In this document: positions 1 through 7,342 of the stretch, one piece after another | Layout: every line of letters starts with the position of its first letter | Position numbering within the stretch: position 1 is the stretch's first letter | IMG/VR virus record: IMGVR_UViG_3300025282_000311 | Coordinates: 1 to 21,130 of that record | DNA from: a virus | Strand: one strand, 5' to 3' | DNA: 21,130 bases | Position numbers and translations under genes: made by a program | Notes under the pieces: generated by a model | Database searches by the model: none | What the model was told of the DNA's origin: nothing | What the model saw: only the letters and a program-made list of their open reading frames with translations

Positions 1-82
1 CTCTGAAAATTTTTTAGAAAAAAAGTTTACATACTGCACAACTGTATCTCTTGTGCGATTTCTACTTAGGTATGTTTGCATC

Positions 83-508
83 ATGCAAAGAGACTACTCA
101 CACCAGGAATGGCCGGAAGATCGCTGGCCGAATTTCTCGTTTGACGAGATGAAATGTTCGGCAACGGGTATGTGCCGGGTGGATGAGGATCTGATGGATA
201 AGTTGCAGCGATTGCGAGAAGCAGTGGGTAAGCCCTTGACAATTACGTCGGGGTATCGATCACCCGATCATCCGATTGAGGCGGCTAAGTTGGCAGACGG
301 CAAGCCAACCGGTTCGCATACCTCCGGCAAAGCGGTGGATGTGGCATGTGAAAGGGTGTTTGCGTATCAGGTGCTTTTTGCAGCGGTGAAGTTAGGGTTT
401 ACGGGTATCGGGGTGCAGCAGTCCGGAGCAAGAAGGTTTTTGCATCTGGACACTATCGGTTCGGGTGACGGGTTTCATGTTCCGCGTCCGGCATTGTGGA
501 GTTACTGA
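83..508 (+). CDS. M15-family peptidase, probable endolysin
   Basis: This is a predicted zinc peptidase of the M15 (D-Ala-D-Ala carboxypeptidase-like) family, expected to cut peptide cross-links of the cell wall at lysis. Counting from the ATG at 83 the protein has 141 aa, the usual length of a single-domain phage enzyme. Family marks seen are FSFDEMKC near residues 18-25, SGYRS at 56-60, SHTSGKAVD at 78-86 (H79 and D86 are probable zinc ligands) and HLD at 121-123 (H121 third ligand). No signal peptide or membrane helix is visible, so release would need a holin. An in-frame GTG lies at 53 and the frame is open back to position 2, so a longer protein cut by the window edge cannot be excluded. 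The ATG is preferred because the family core starts just after it. The stop overlaps the next ATG (TGATG). Confidence 0.85.
   Translation: MQRDYSHQEWPEDRWPNFSFDEMKCSATGMCRVDEDLMDKLQRLREAVGKPLTITSGYRSPDHPIEAAKLADGKPTGSHTSGKAVDVACERVFAYQVLFAAVKLGFTGIGVQQSGARRFLHLDTIGSGDGFHVPRPALWSY
498..501 (+). promoter_or_regulatory. Ribosome binding site deciding the start of the small terminase gene
   Basis: GGAG ends six bases before the ATG at 508. This favours that ATG over the in-frame GTG at 496, which has no comparable motif upstream. Confidence 0.55.
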
Positions 509-963
509 TGGCGTTAAGTGATTTACAGCAACAGGCAGTGCAACTGATTGTGCTGGATCGGTGGAATCCGGACAAGTGCGGAGAGAAAGTAGCCAAAACA
601 CTGGATGTGAATCGGTCTACAGTGGCTGCATGGCGTAAAAAGCCTGAGTTCAAGGATGCGCTACAGGAAGAACTGGATAGAGATCGAAAGAATTTTGACA
701 ACGTGCCGTTGGCCTGGCGAAAGAACCGGGTTTTGGCGTTGGAAGAGATTTACAACAAGATCGACGACAAGCGTGTAGCGCTGAAGTTGAAAGTGTTGAA
801 AGAAATCCGCGAGGAAGTGGGCGATAACCGCCTACAGGTCGAGCATACGGTGGAAGTTAAGCCGTTGAACGCACCGCCAGTGGCTGAGAGCTACGAGGAA
901 TGGCTGAAACAGAATGAGCAGATGGTGGAAGCGCAATACACGATTGAGGAAACAGTGGCATGA
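508..963 (+). CDS. Putative terminase small subunit (HTH DNA-binding)
   Basis: Probable terminase small subunit, which recognises the packaging site on phage DNA and feeds it to the large subunit. The protein has 151 aa from the ATG at 508. A helix-turn-helix is readable at about residues 24-50 (CGEKVAKTLDVNRSTVAAWR, then KKPEF), the arrangement of phage small terminases in which a 'vAe.lgv...TV..WRk.peF' motif is followed by a long charged helix. Residues 50-105 are rich in K, E and R and probably form the oligomerisation helices. The tail is acidic. The call rests on the HTH and on lying three genes before a clear large terminase. A separate transcriptional regulator is the alternative, but the position favours terminase. 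The stop overlaps the next gene (ATGA). Confidence 0.68.
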   Translation: MALSDLQQQAVQLIVLDRWNPDKCGEKVAKTLDVNRSTVAAWRKKPEFKDALQEELDRDRKNFDNVPLAWRKNRVLALEEIYNKIDDKRVALKLKVLKEIREEVGDNRLQVEHTVEVKPLNAPPVAESYEEWLKQNEQMVEAQYTIEETVA

Positions 964-1307
964 ACGAAGATCAATTAACAAGAGATTTAACTGAAAATTT
1001 TTTACGAGATCGACTACAGCCTATGCCGTCTTTGTCACCGGAACAACAAGAGGCTTTAGCCAAATTAGTGCAGGGTTCTATGAGTCATAAAACGCAAGTT
1101 GATCCAGATGCGCGAACTAGTCGGTTTGATGACATAACTCTTCATAGAAAATTGTCAGGCACACGGCCAATAGCCCCTTACATCGCACTTCCGACTTCTG
1201 ATAAAATCCAAAAAGCCTCAATTTATGGGCAAATGGATCAAGTAAGCGATGAGTCAGAACAAGAATTTATAAGAAACAACCCAAGATACCGTAAAGATAA
1301 GCCCTGA
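960..1307 (+). CDS. Hypothetical protein in the terminase cluster
   Basis: I do not recognise this 115-aa protein. It is hydrophilic with no membrane segment, and the stretch SLSPEQQEALAKLVQG (residues 24-39) could be a helix. The C-terminus is charged and ends in RYRKDKP. A GAGGA motif (946-950) lies nine bases upstream of the ATG and the start overlaps the preceding stop (ATGA), so it is probably translated together with the putative small terminase. The base composition looks more AT-rich than the flanking genes, which may mark a recently acquired or fast-evolving gene. A packaging accessory role is only suggested by its position between the small and large subunits. Confidence 0.7.
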   Translation: MNEDQLTRDLTENFLRDRLQPMPSLSPEQQEALAKLVQGSMSHKTQVDPDARTSRFDDITLHRKLSGTRPIAPYIALPTSDKIQKASIYGQMDQVSDESEQEFIRNNPRYRKDKP

Positions 1308-1465
1308 TGATACTTGAAGAGCAGACCTATCGGCCAAAAATCTATCCAACCGATAGTCGTGCGCCCAAGATTGTGGACGATTGGGGCGGTCTGCACCGTG
1401 AAAACAAAGATTGGCGTAGTGTTCCGGTTGAAAAGCCGAAAAAAGTCAAGGTCAAGGCAAAATGA
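1307..1465 (+). CDS. Small hypothetical protein (52 aa) before the large terminase
   Basis: A short reading frame of 52 codons starts at an ATG that overlaps the previous stop (TGATG) and ends in a TGA that overlaps the TerL start (ATGA). The product starts MILEEQTYRPKIYPTDSRAP and has a central WGGLHRENKDWRSVP stretch. The C-terminus is strongly basic (EKPKKVKVKAK). The exact double overlap, with no unexplained gap between 1307 and 1465, is the main evidence that it is real. I see no known family. The basic tail might bind DNA or the acidic face of a packaging protein, but that is inference. Confidence 0.7.
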   Translation: MILEEQTYRPKIYPTDSRAPKIVDDWGGLHRENKDWRSVPVEKPKKVKVKAK

Positions 1466-2841
1466 ACTGGCAACCGCAGGTCGGCCCCCAAGAAAAGGCG
1501 ATACGTGCCAATTTTGTAGATGAAATATTCTACGGAGGCGGTCGAGGTGGCGGTAAGTCGTGGACATTGTGCTACATGTTCCTGATGGGTGTCCAAAAAT
1601 ACGGTGAACACTGGAAAGGTGTGTTGTTTCGGCGAACCTACCCGGAGTTGGACGAGATTATAGACCAGACGCGCAAAATGTATCGTGATTTTTATCCGGA
1701 TGCAGAATACAAGGTCGGAACGCACACATGGCAGTTTCCAAACGGGGCTACACTCAAGCTCAGACACATAGAAAACGAGGCCGATGCAGACCATTATCAG
1801 GGTATGGCTTTTACGTTTGTTGCTTTTGATGAGTTAGGTAGCTGGAGTGACTTAAAAGCCTATCACAAGATTAAAGCGTGTTTGCGTTCTGGTAGTGCCG
1901 ATGTTCCGGACAAGAAAATTGTCAGTTCCGGTAACCCTGGTGGGCCAAATCACCAAAATATCAAAAAATACTTTATTGACCCTGCACCCGAAGGAACAGT
2001 GATTTCGGGCGAAGACGGCATGAGCCGTATGTATATCCGCAGTCTGGTTACGGACAACAAGATTTTGTTAGACCGCGATCCGCACTACATCAACCGTTTG
2101 AAAAGCGTGGGCGACGAGCATTTGGTAAAGGCATGGCTGGAAGGCGATTGGGATGCGTTCGTCGGCCAATATTTTACGAACTGGAACGAAAAGAAGATCA
2201 CGGTTAACAGTTACGAAATACCCGAACACTGGCCGTTGTTTGGCGCTATGGATTACGGTGAAGCTGCACCCACTTCTTTTGGCCTATACACGGTAGACTA
2301 CGATGGCAACGTCTACCGCATTGCAGAATACTACCAGGACAACGCAAGTGCATCGCAACATGCAGACAATATCACAAAGATGATTGAGAGTTGTCCGTTT
2401 ACGGATGGACGCTACCCACAAACGATCTATTGCGATCCGTCAATGTTTACCAAACGCAGGTTGTCGGCTGCTATTTCTCATTCACCGGCAGATGTGTTTG
2501 CAGAGCATGGGTTGTTTTTAACCAGAGCATCCAACGACCGCATCACCGGATGGCGCGTGATTAACGACGCGCTGATTAAAGAACGCTTTTTCTGCTTTAA
2601 CGGCTGGAACGATGCACTGATGCGAACTATGCCGGCGTTGCCGAGAAGCAACAAGAATCCGGAGGATCTGGACACTCACGCAGAAGACCACGCAGCGGAT
2701 GAATTACGCTATGCAATGATGCACGTATATCGACCGCACAAGCCGGAAGATGAACAACCGTATGAAGGCACCGGACAAGAAGTTATTGACATGATGGAAC
2801 AAGGCTGGGGCGTACGCAAAGGGCGTTACGCACTGGCATAA
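1462..2841 (+). CDS. terL: Terminase large subunit (ATPase and nuclease)
   Basis: This is the packaging motor: it hydrolyses ATP to drive DNA into the prohead through the portal and cuts the concatemer. All hallmark motifs are readable in its 459 aa. The Walker A-type loop is YGGGRGGGKS at residues 24-33 with K32. Walker B is FTFVAFDELG at 117-126 with D123 and catalytic E124. The coupling motif is SSGNPGG at 155-161. The C-terminal RNase H-like nuclease shows acidic residues in GAMDYG (D264), YCDPS (D325) and HAEDHAADELRY (D409 and D413). Length is normal and no frame break is seen. It overlaps the 52-aa gene upstream (ATGA). The motor mechanism, headful or site-specific, cannot be decided from sequence alone. 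Confidence 0.95.
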   Translation: MNWQPQVGPQEKAIRANFVDEIFYGGGRGGGKSWTLCYMFLMGVQKYGEHWKGVLFRRTYPELDEIIDQTRKMYRDFYPDAEYKVGTHTWQFPNGATLKLRHIENEADADHYQGMAFTFVAFDELGSWSDLKAYHKIKACLRSGSADVPDKKIVSSGNPGGPNHQNIKKYFIDPAPEGTVISGEDGMSRMYIRSLVTDNKILLDRDPHYINRLKSVGDEHLVKAWLEGDWDAFVGQYFTNWNEKKITVNSYEIPEHWPLFGAMDYGEAAPTSFGLYTVDYDGNVYRIAEYYQDNASASQHADNITKMIESCPFTDGRYPQTIYCDPSMFTKRRLSAAISHSPADVFAEHGLFLTRASNDRITGWRVINDALIKERFFCFNGWNDALMRTMPALPRSNKNPEDLDTHAEDHAADELRYAMMHVYRPHKPEDEQPYEGTGQEVIDMMEQGWGVRKGRYALA

Positions 2842-2855
2842 CAGGAGAAAATGCT

Positions 2856-2975
2856 ATGAAGGGTTTTAACGGAACGCCAATGACAACCAAGCCGAACCGC
2901 AGTAAGAAAGGCACTCGCGTAACGCCGAAGGCGGCAGGGTCGGACAACTTGAAGAAGGTCGGCAAAGGCAAATAG
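2856..2975 (+). CDS. Small lysine-rich protein (39 aa) between terminase and portal
   Basis: This 39-codon frame starts MKGFNGTPMTTKPNRSKKGT and ends KKVGKGK. About a quarter of the residues are lysine and there are almost no acidic ones (a single D). A good AGGAG motif (2843-2847) lies eight bases before the ATG, and the stop ends one base before the portal TTG, so it fills the whole gap between the two large genes. That tight packing and the ribosome site support a real gene. The function is unknown. The charge would suit nucleic-acid binding. Confidence 0.65.
   Translation: MKGFNGTPMTTKPNRSKKGTRVTPKAAGSDNLKKVGKGK
2964..2968 (+). promoter_or_regulatory. Ribosome binding site supporting a TTG start for the portal gene
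   Basis: AAAGG lies inside the end of the 39-aa gene, eight bases before the TTG at 2977. The next in-frame ATG is about 57 bases further on and would remove a conserved-looking N-terminal helix, so the TTG is preferred. Confidence 0.5.
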
Positions 2976-2976
2976 T

Positions 2977-5004
2977 TTGAAGCAGAAACAAATTGAATAC
3001 TGGCGTGGAGCCATAGAGGACGGTCGTAAGTATATGAAGACGCGCCACAAAACGTGGCGTAGACTTTTAAAGACTTACGAGTTGGACTTTGATGTGCCTG
3101 GTCTGGACGAGGATAAGATTGTCAAGATTAGTCGCATGTATCCATTGGCACGTCAGATCATAGCCAGTGTTTCTTTTAACTATCCGCATGTATTCTTCAA
3201 GGTTGAGGAACCGGGTAGAGAGTTTGCTGCGGAGATACTGGAGCGTGTAGCCAATGCTGCGTTAGAGCAGATGGATGCAAAACGCGAAGTGCAACAGGTC
3301 ATCTTTGATGCGCTGTTTTGTAGTGTGGGTTGGTTGAAGTTTGGCTATAACCCACCGGGTGATGATGACATCGTTGCACCATACACGATTAACGATGCTC
3401 AGGAAAACGACTTTCCGTATGTGCATCGGGTGTCGCCGTTTAACGTCTACGTCGATCCGTTATGTCCTCCGCACAAATTGTCAGGCGCACGGTATATCAT
3501 CGAAAAGATGATGGTGCCTTTAGAGTTTGTGAAAGAGGATGACCGTTTTGTAAACCGTAGGCAGATAGAGGCGATGTCCGATGACGATCAGGCCGACGCT
3601 TTTATTTATGACATGCAAGATGCAGAACATTCTGACGAGTATGACGCGGTGCAGCATTCCAAGCAGGGTCAGATGGTTTGCCTGTATGAAATCCATGACC
3701 GCTTGCACAAAAAGCGCATCACATTTGCCGAAGGGGTCACCGATCCGATTGAAGAAGTCGATCATCCGTTTCTTGCAATGAACCCTATTACAGAAACCGA
3801 TCCGTTCACCGGCGAAGAACGTATGACGGGTGAGTTTGAACCGGCTGGTGGCTATCTGATGGACGGTGGCTTTCCATACCACGCACTGCGGTTTGACCAG
3901 ACCGAACGCTCGTTTTACGGCGAACCGCCAATGGCGTATGTCGAGGACACGCAGTCACTCATTGTCGAATCCGTATCACGCAGAGCCGATTTGTTAAAAA
4001 GATTCCAGCGCGTGGTCTTAGCCTCGCGCCGTGAACGCGAAGCCAACCAGGACATTGGTGATACGTTAGAAGGCGGTCGTGACGGTGAGATCATCTGGGT
4101 GGAAGATCCAAGCACTTCGATGCGCGAAATGAACTTTGGCAACCCTCCACCGGATCAGTTGGGTCTGGAGTCGGATGCACAAAGCTACGAGGAACAAAGT
4201 TTAAACGTATCGCAGATGGCGATGGGCGGTGGGCCGAAAGTCACAGCCACGCAAGCCTCTTTGTCTGCAAGTTTTGCTCAGGTCAACCGCGAATGGATGC
4301 AGTTGCGCGTAGCCGATTGCTACCGTGCTGTTGTTCGCAACTCGTTACGTATGATGGCCGATGAAAGATATTTACCCGATGACTTCTTAGTCAACGTAGC
4401 AAGAGATACCGAAGATCCGGTATACGAGGCGGTGACCGCTGACATTTTACGGATACGTTACAAGATTGACATCGAAGCCGGTAGTATGCAGCCGTTGACG
4501 GAACAACTTGAACGTCAGGACGCTCTACAGCTTTTCAACATGACAATTAACTTGCCAGAAATAAACCGCATCGAAGCAATCAAGTCATTGTTGGCATCGT
4601 TTCGTGTTCAAGATCCTGATAAATATTTAGGTGATGCAGAAGACGGTGACACGTTGAAAGCGGCACAACTGGAAAACGTAGCCTACCTGATTAACGGTGG
4701 CGATCCGGGTGTCACGCCAAACGAGAATCACCAGATGCACATACAAATCCACCAACAGATACAGCAACTTCCACAGTTCCAGCAACTACTGCCACAACAA
4801 CAGCAACAGGTTATGGGCGTGGTGCAAAACCACATACAGCAACATCAACAAATGCTAAACCAGATGGCGCAAGGTCAAGCACCGCAAGCAGCCGGTGGAG
4901 GTGGCAGTAACGCCGGCGTAGCAGAAGGAAACATTTTATCACTCGTACGCAGTCAGGCACAAGAAGTTAGTCAGGCCGTACAGAACGCACCGGGTCAAGG
5001 ATAA
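2977..5004 (+). CDS. Portal protein
   Basis: Predicted portal, the dodecameric ring at one capsid vertex through which DNA enters and leaves and to which the adaptor binds. The 675 aa are within the range of portals of short-tailed phages. Readable family-like features are the N-terminal helical part (residues 1-60), FNYPHVFFKVEE at 67-78, a GWLKFGY segment at 118-124 and VSPFNVYVDP at 152-161. The C-terminus (about 585-640) is extremely glutamine-rich, probably a helical barrel or tail reaching into the capsid, and is followed by a glycine-rich linker. Position directly after TerL and before scaffold and capsid genes fits. Initiation is at TTG. The stop overlaps the next ATG (TAATG). No catalytic motif is expected. 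Confidence 0.88.
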   Translation: MKQKQIEYWRGAIEDGRKYMKTRHKTWRRLLKTYELDFDVPGLDEDKIVKISRMYPLARQIIASVSFNYPHVFFKVEEPGREFAAEILERVANAALEQMDAKREVQQVIFDALFCSVGWLKFGYNPPGDDDIVAPYTINDAQENDFPYVHRVSPFNVYVDPLCPPHKLSGARYIIEKMMVPLEFVKEDDRFVNRRQIEAMSDDDQADAFIYDMQDAEHSDEYDAVQHSKQGQMVCLYEIHDRLHKKRITFAEGVTDPIEEVDHPFLAMNPITETDPFTGEERMTGEFEPAGGYLMDGGFPYHALRFDQTERSFYGEPPMAYVEDTQSLIVESVSRRADLLKRFQRVVLASRREREANQDIGDTLEGGRDGEIIWVEDPSTSMREMNFGNPPPDQLGLESDAQSYEEQSLNVSQMAMGGGPKVTATQASLSASFAQVNREWMQLRVADCYRAVVRNSLRMMADERYLPDDFLVNVARDTEDPVYEAVTADILRIRYKIDIEAGSMQPLTEQLERQDALQLFNMTINLPEINRIEAIKSLLASFRVQDPDKYLGDAEDGDTLKAAQLENVAYLINGGDPGVTPNENHQMHIQIHQQIQQLPQFQQLLPQQQQQVMGVVQNHIQQHQQMLNQMAQGQAPQAAGGGGSNAGVAEGNILSLVRSQAQEVSQAVQNAPGQG

Positions 5005-5405
5005 TGCTGGTATTTCACGATTACGAATGCGAAGACGGGCATCGTCAGATTGACGTAGCCAACGACTCAAGCAAAGTCAGGCGCACGATTAAATGCGACC
5101 AGTGCGACAAACGTGCAGCCATGTTGTTTATCAAGAGCAACTTCATACATAACTCACACAGCAATATGTATGGCAAGTTTCACGCTGGCTTTGGTGAAGT
5201 GGTAGAGAGCTACAGCCATAAACAGGAATTGTTAAAAAAATACAACGTGACAGAGAGTGCCGATGCAGTTGGTGGTTCTCGATGTCATATAAACTCCAAT
5301 GTAACAGACTCAACTCCAACAGATACCCCAACGCCTTCTTTTGGTAACACACCCGAAGAAGCAGTGGCTCTGGCAGAGAAGAGATTTAACGAAGGAGCAG
5401 ATTAG
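5004..5405 (+). CDS. Zinc-ribbon protein of FmdB-like type
   Basis: The N-terminal 40 residues form a small zinc-ribbon-like module: YECEDGH (C9 and H13), then KCDQCDK (C32 and C35). This is the arrangement of the FmdB regulatory-protein family, in which a CxxGH-like knuckle is followed by CxxC. The remaining part has an FIHNSHSNMYGKFHAGFGEVV stretch and a low-complexity T/P/S-rich tail before a final helix (TPEEAVALAEKRF). The ORF is 133 aa. It lies between the portal (TAATG overlap) and the scaffold-like gene, so a role in head assembly or DNA contact is possible. No function is established from the sequence. AAGGA just before the ATG is close but usable. Confidence 0.7.
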   Translation: MLVFHDYECEDGHRQIDVANDSSKVRRTIKCDQCDKRAAMLFIKSNFIHNSHSNMYGKFHAGFGEVVESYSHKQELLKKYNVTESADAVGGSRCHINSNVTDSTPTDTPTPSFGNTPEEAVALAEKRFNEGAD

Positions 5406-6275
5406 ATGTCCGAATCAGCACTCGCTTTGGACTCCGGTGCGGAAGACACGTCACCTTCAGAGGGTTCATCCAGTGAAGAGTCAACTGAATCATCACTTGA
5501 TTTTTTCACAGATGACACACCCAATGAAGCACCGTCGGAAACATCTGGACACTCTGATGCACAGTCAGATTTTGACCCGGAACGGCACGATTGGTTACGC
5601 GGTAACGCAGACAATGTGCCGGAGCAGTATCAGCCGTTAGTTCCGCTCGCAAAAAACATGCAAGCGCAATTCACGCGTACGCAACAGGACTTAGCAGAGC
5701 AGCGCCGACAGATCGAAGCACAACAGGGCGAATGGGCCAACAGGGTGCAAACCCTCGTTACACCCCAACAGCAGCAGCAAGATCCGGTTGATGCAATGAG
5801 AGCCAACCTTTCTGAAGATGAAGCTCGCGGTGTAGATGCCGTAGAGCAGATCATTAAACATAGGGTAGGCAATGCAGTAAACGATCTGAACAGTCAGGTG
5901 CAGCAGTTACAGCAACAGTTGGCTACGGCCAACAATTACGTGCAGGGTCAGCAGACCGCGCATATTGCCACGCAGGTGGGTGATGCGCGACAGGCGTATG
6001 GCAATGATTTAGATGCGTATACCGATCAAATTGTTGCTACGACCAAGATCGCTAACCCGACGACGGGTAACCCGTATACGGTGAAAGAGGCGTATGAGCT
6101 ACACGCAGGTATCACTGCTCAAAAGGCAGCCGATTTGCGTAACAGCGATACGTCAGCACGTAAGTCCTCAAAACGTGCAGTGCGTGGAACGCAAGGTGTT
6201 GATGCAACGGAAAGTGACGGCCCATTAACAGATTCTGATGTTTTATCAGGGTTATCCAAATTGGGTTTTGAATAA
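5406..6275 (+). CDS. Putative capsid scaffolding protein
   Basis: Probably the scaffold that guides coat assembly and is later lost from the head. The 289 aa show the typical architecture without strong sequence similarity that I can claim. Residues 1-58 are acidic and serine-rich. Residues 80-185 are glutamine-rich and likely to form helical coiled coil (RTQQDLAEQRRQIEAQQ and QVQQLQQQLATANNY). A basic patch, ARKSSKRAVRG at 251-261, lies near the C-terminus, where scaffolds commonly bind coat protein. The position immediately before the major capsid gene supports the call. AAGGAG (5392-5397) is eight bases from the ATG. A minor head protein is the alternative. Confidence 0.75.
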   Translation: MSESALALDSGAEDTSPSEGSSSEESTESSLDFFTDDTPNEAPSETSGHSDAQSDFDPERHDWLRGNADNVPEQYQPLVPLAKNMQAQFTRTQQDLAEQRRQIEAQQGEWANRVQTLVTPQQQQQDPVDAMRANLSEDEARGVDAVEQIIKHRVGNAVNDLNSQVQQLQQQLATANNYVQGQQTAHIATQVGDARQAYGNDLDAYTDQIVATTKIANPTTGNPYTVKEAYELHAGITAQKAADLRNSDTSARKSSKRAVRGTQGVDATESDGPLTDSDVLSGLSKLGFE

Positions 6276-6288
6276 GGAAAAATAGATT

Positions 6289-7275
6289 ATGGCAGCAACA
6301 TCACGTACTTCAGTTTTCGATGCCGCGTGGACTTTAACTATGCGGGCCAAGCGCAAAGAGTTGACCGATAACTTCTTTGACGCATACCCAACTTTAGACA
6401 TGTTTCGTAAAGGTGGAGCATTAGTTACAGACAACGGTGGCAAAGAGATACAGGCAGACATTTTGTATGCCGGTAACTCAGCGCAATATTTCTCAGGCTA
6501 TGACGTACTTAACACAGATGCGGTCGATGGAATCACAGCCGCGTTCTATCCGTTCCGGTACGCCGCAGTGCCTATTACGATCAACTTTACCGAAGAACAA
6601 GAGAACCGTAAACGCGAAGCTGTTATGTCGCTTTTGGAAGCAAAGACTCGTCAGTCCATGCTTACGTTGCGCGATCAGATTAATGCCTCGTTGTATTCTG
6701 CTCAGACCGGTAAGGCTCCGTTAGGATTCCAAGACATTATTGCTGATGCACCGGGAACGACTCCAACTACGTTGGGCGGTATCACGGTGTCCGGTAATTC
6801 ATGGTGGAAAAACAAAACGGAAGATGCGTCTGGTGATACATCGTTTAGAACGATTACCGGAACAAACTTTTACGAAGGTATGTTGCGGATGGCAAGTCTT
6901 TGGAATGCAACATCCGAAGGCAATGAACAGCCAACCAATATCTTCACGACAAATTCTATTTACGCACAGTTTGAAGAGATATTTGAAGGCACGGGTTATC
7001 AGCGTCTTTCGGGTAACGATTCGCCGGGTGTAGATGGCCGTTTGCCGTCGTTTCGTGGTATTCCGGTGCAGTATGACCGTGACTGCGGATCGGGTCGTAT
7101 GTATTTCTTCAATACCAATTACTTGAAGATGCACATGCAGTCAGGTATGAATTTTAGCAAGACTCCATTCCGCGAAAATGCAAATCAAATGGCGAAGGTC
7201 GCCTTTATCACTGTGGGTTTAAACCTAGTTACCTCGAATCGTCGTCGTCAGGGTGTAATTACAGGTATCAGTTAA
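6289..7275 (+). CDS. Major capsid protein
   Basis: Predicted coat protein forming the icosahedral shell, 328 aa. It follows the scaffold gene and precedes a terminator-like hairpin and a probable decoration gene, the standard position. The sequence has the look of HK97-fold coats of environmental phages. It has an N-terminal helical arm (MAATSRTSVFDAAWTLTMRA), a long helix with RDQINASLYSAQ in the middle, a glycine- and threonine-rich loop near residues 145-185, and a C-terminal strand-rich part ending in TSNRRRQGVITGIS. No protease or delta domain is fused, so maturation cleavage is not evident. An AAGGA motif lies about ten bases before the ATG. Confidence 0.85.
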   Translation: MAATSRTSVFDAAWTLTMRAKRKELTDNFFDAYPTLDMFRKGGALVTDNGGKEIQADILYAGNSAQYFSGYDVLNTDAVDGITAAFYPFRYAAVPITINFTEEQENRKREAVMSLLEAKTRQSMLTLRDQINASLYSAQTGKAPLGFQDIIADAPGTTPTTLGGITVSGNSWWKNKTEDASGDTSFRTITGTNFYEGMLRMASLWNATSEGNEQPTNIFTTNSIYAQFEEIFEGTGYQRLSGNDSPGVDGRLPSFRGIPVQYDRDCGSGRMYFFNTNYLKMHMQSGMNFSKTPFRENANQMAKVAFITVGLNLVTSNRRRQGVITGIS

Positions 7276-7286
7276 TAAACAATTCC

Positions 7287-7310
7287 AAGACGCAAGCCAA
7301 TGCGTCTTTT
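7287..7310 (+). terminator. Hairpin with short T run after the capsid gene
   Basis: AAGACGCA (7287-7294) pairs perfectly with TGCGTCTT (7301-7308) around a six-base loop, and the 3' arm runs into TTTT. An eight-base stem with so short a T run is probably a partial terminator, lowering expression downstream of the coat gene, rather than an absolute stop. Confidence 0.55.
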
Positions 7311-7342
7311 GAGCCGAGCAAAAAGGCAAAGGAGAAATAGAA

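Noticed and set aside
1-52. Possible promoter upstream of the M15 gene (TTTACA at 26-31 in an AT-rich stretch).
   Set aside because: No -10 element at 16-18 bases can be matched convincingly, and the frame of the M15 gene is open through this stretch, so it may be coding sequence of a truncated longer gene.
3-1004. The 14-mer CTGAAAATTTTTTA occurs at 3-16 and 991-1004.
   Set aside because: Both are AT-rich homopolymer tracts, the second lies inside a gene, and only two copies exist; too weak to call a regulatory repeat.
1314-1523. Open + strand frame of 69 codons between the 960-1307 gene and TerL.
   Set aside because: The 52-aa frame at 1307-1465 fits both neighbours by exact overlaps, while this frame runs well into TerL in another frame.
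5341-5640. Open + strand frame of 99 codons across the zinc-ribbon and scaffold genes.
   Set aside because: It crosses a clear gene boundary in a different frame and has no ribosome site of its own.
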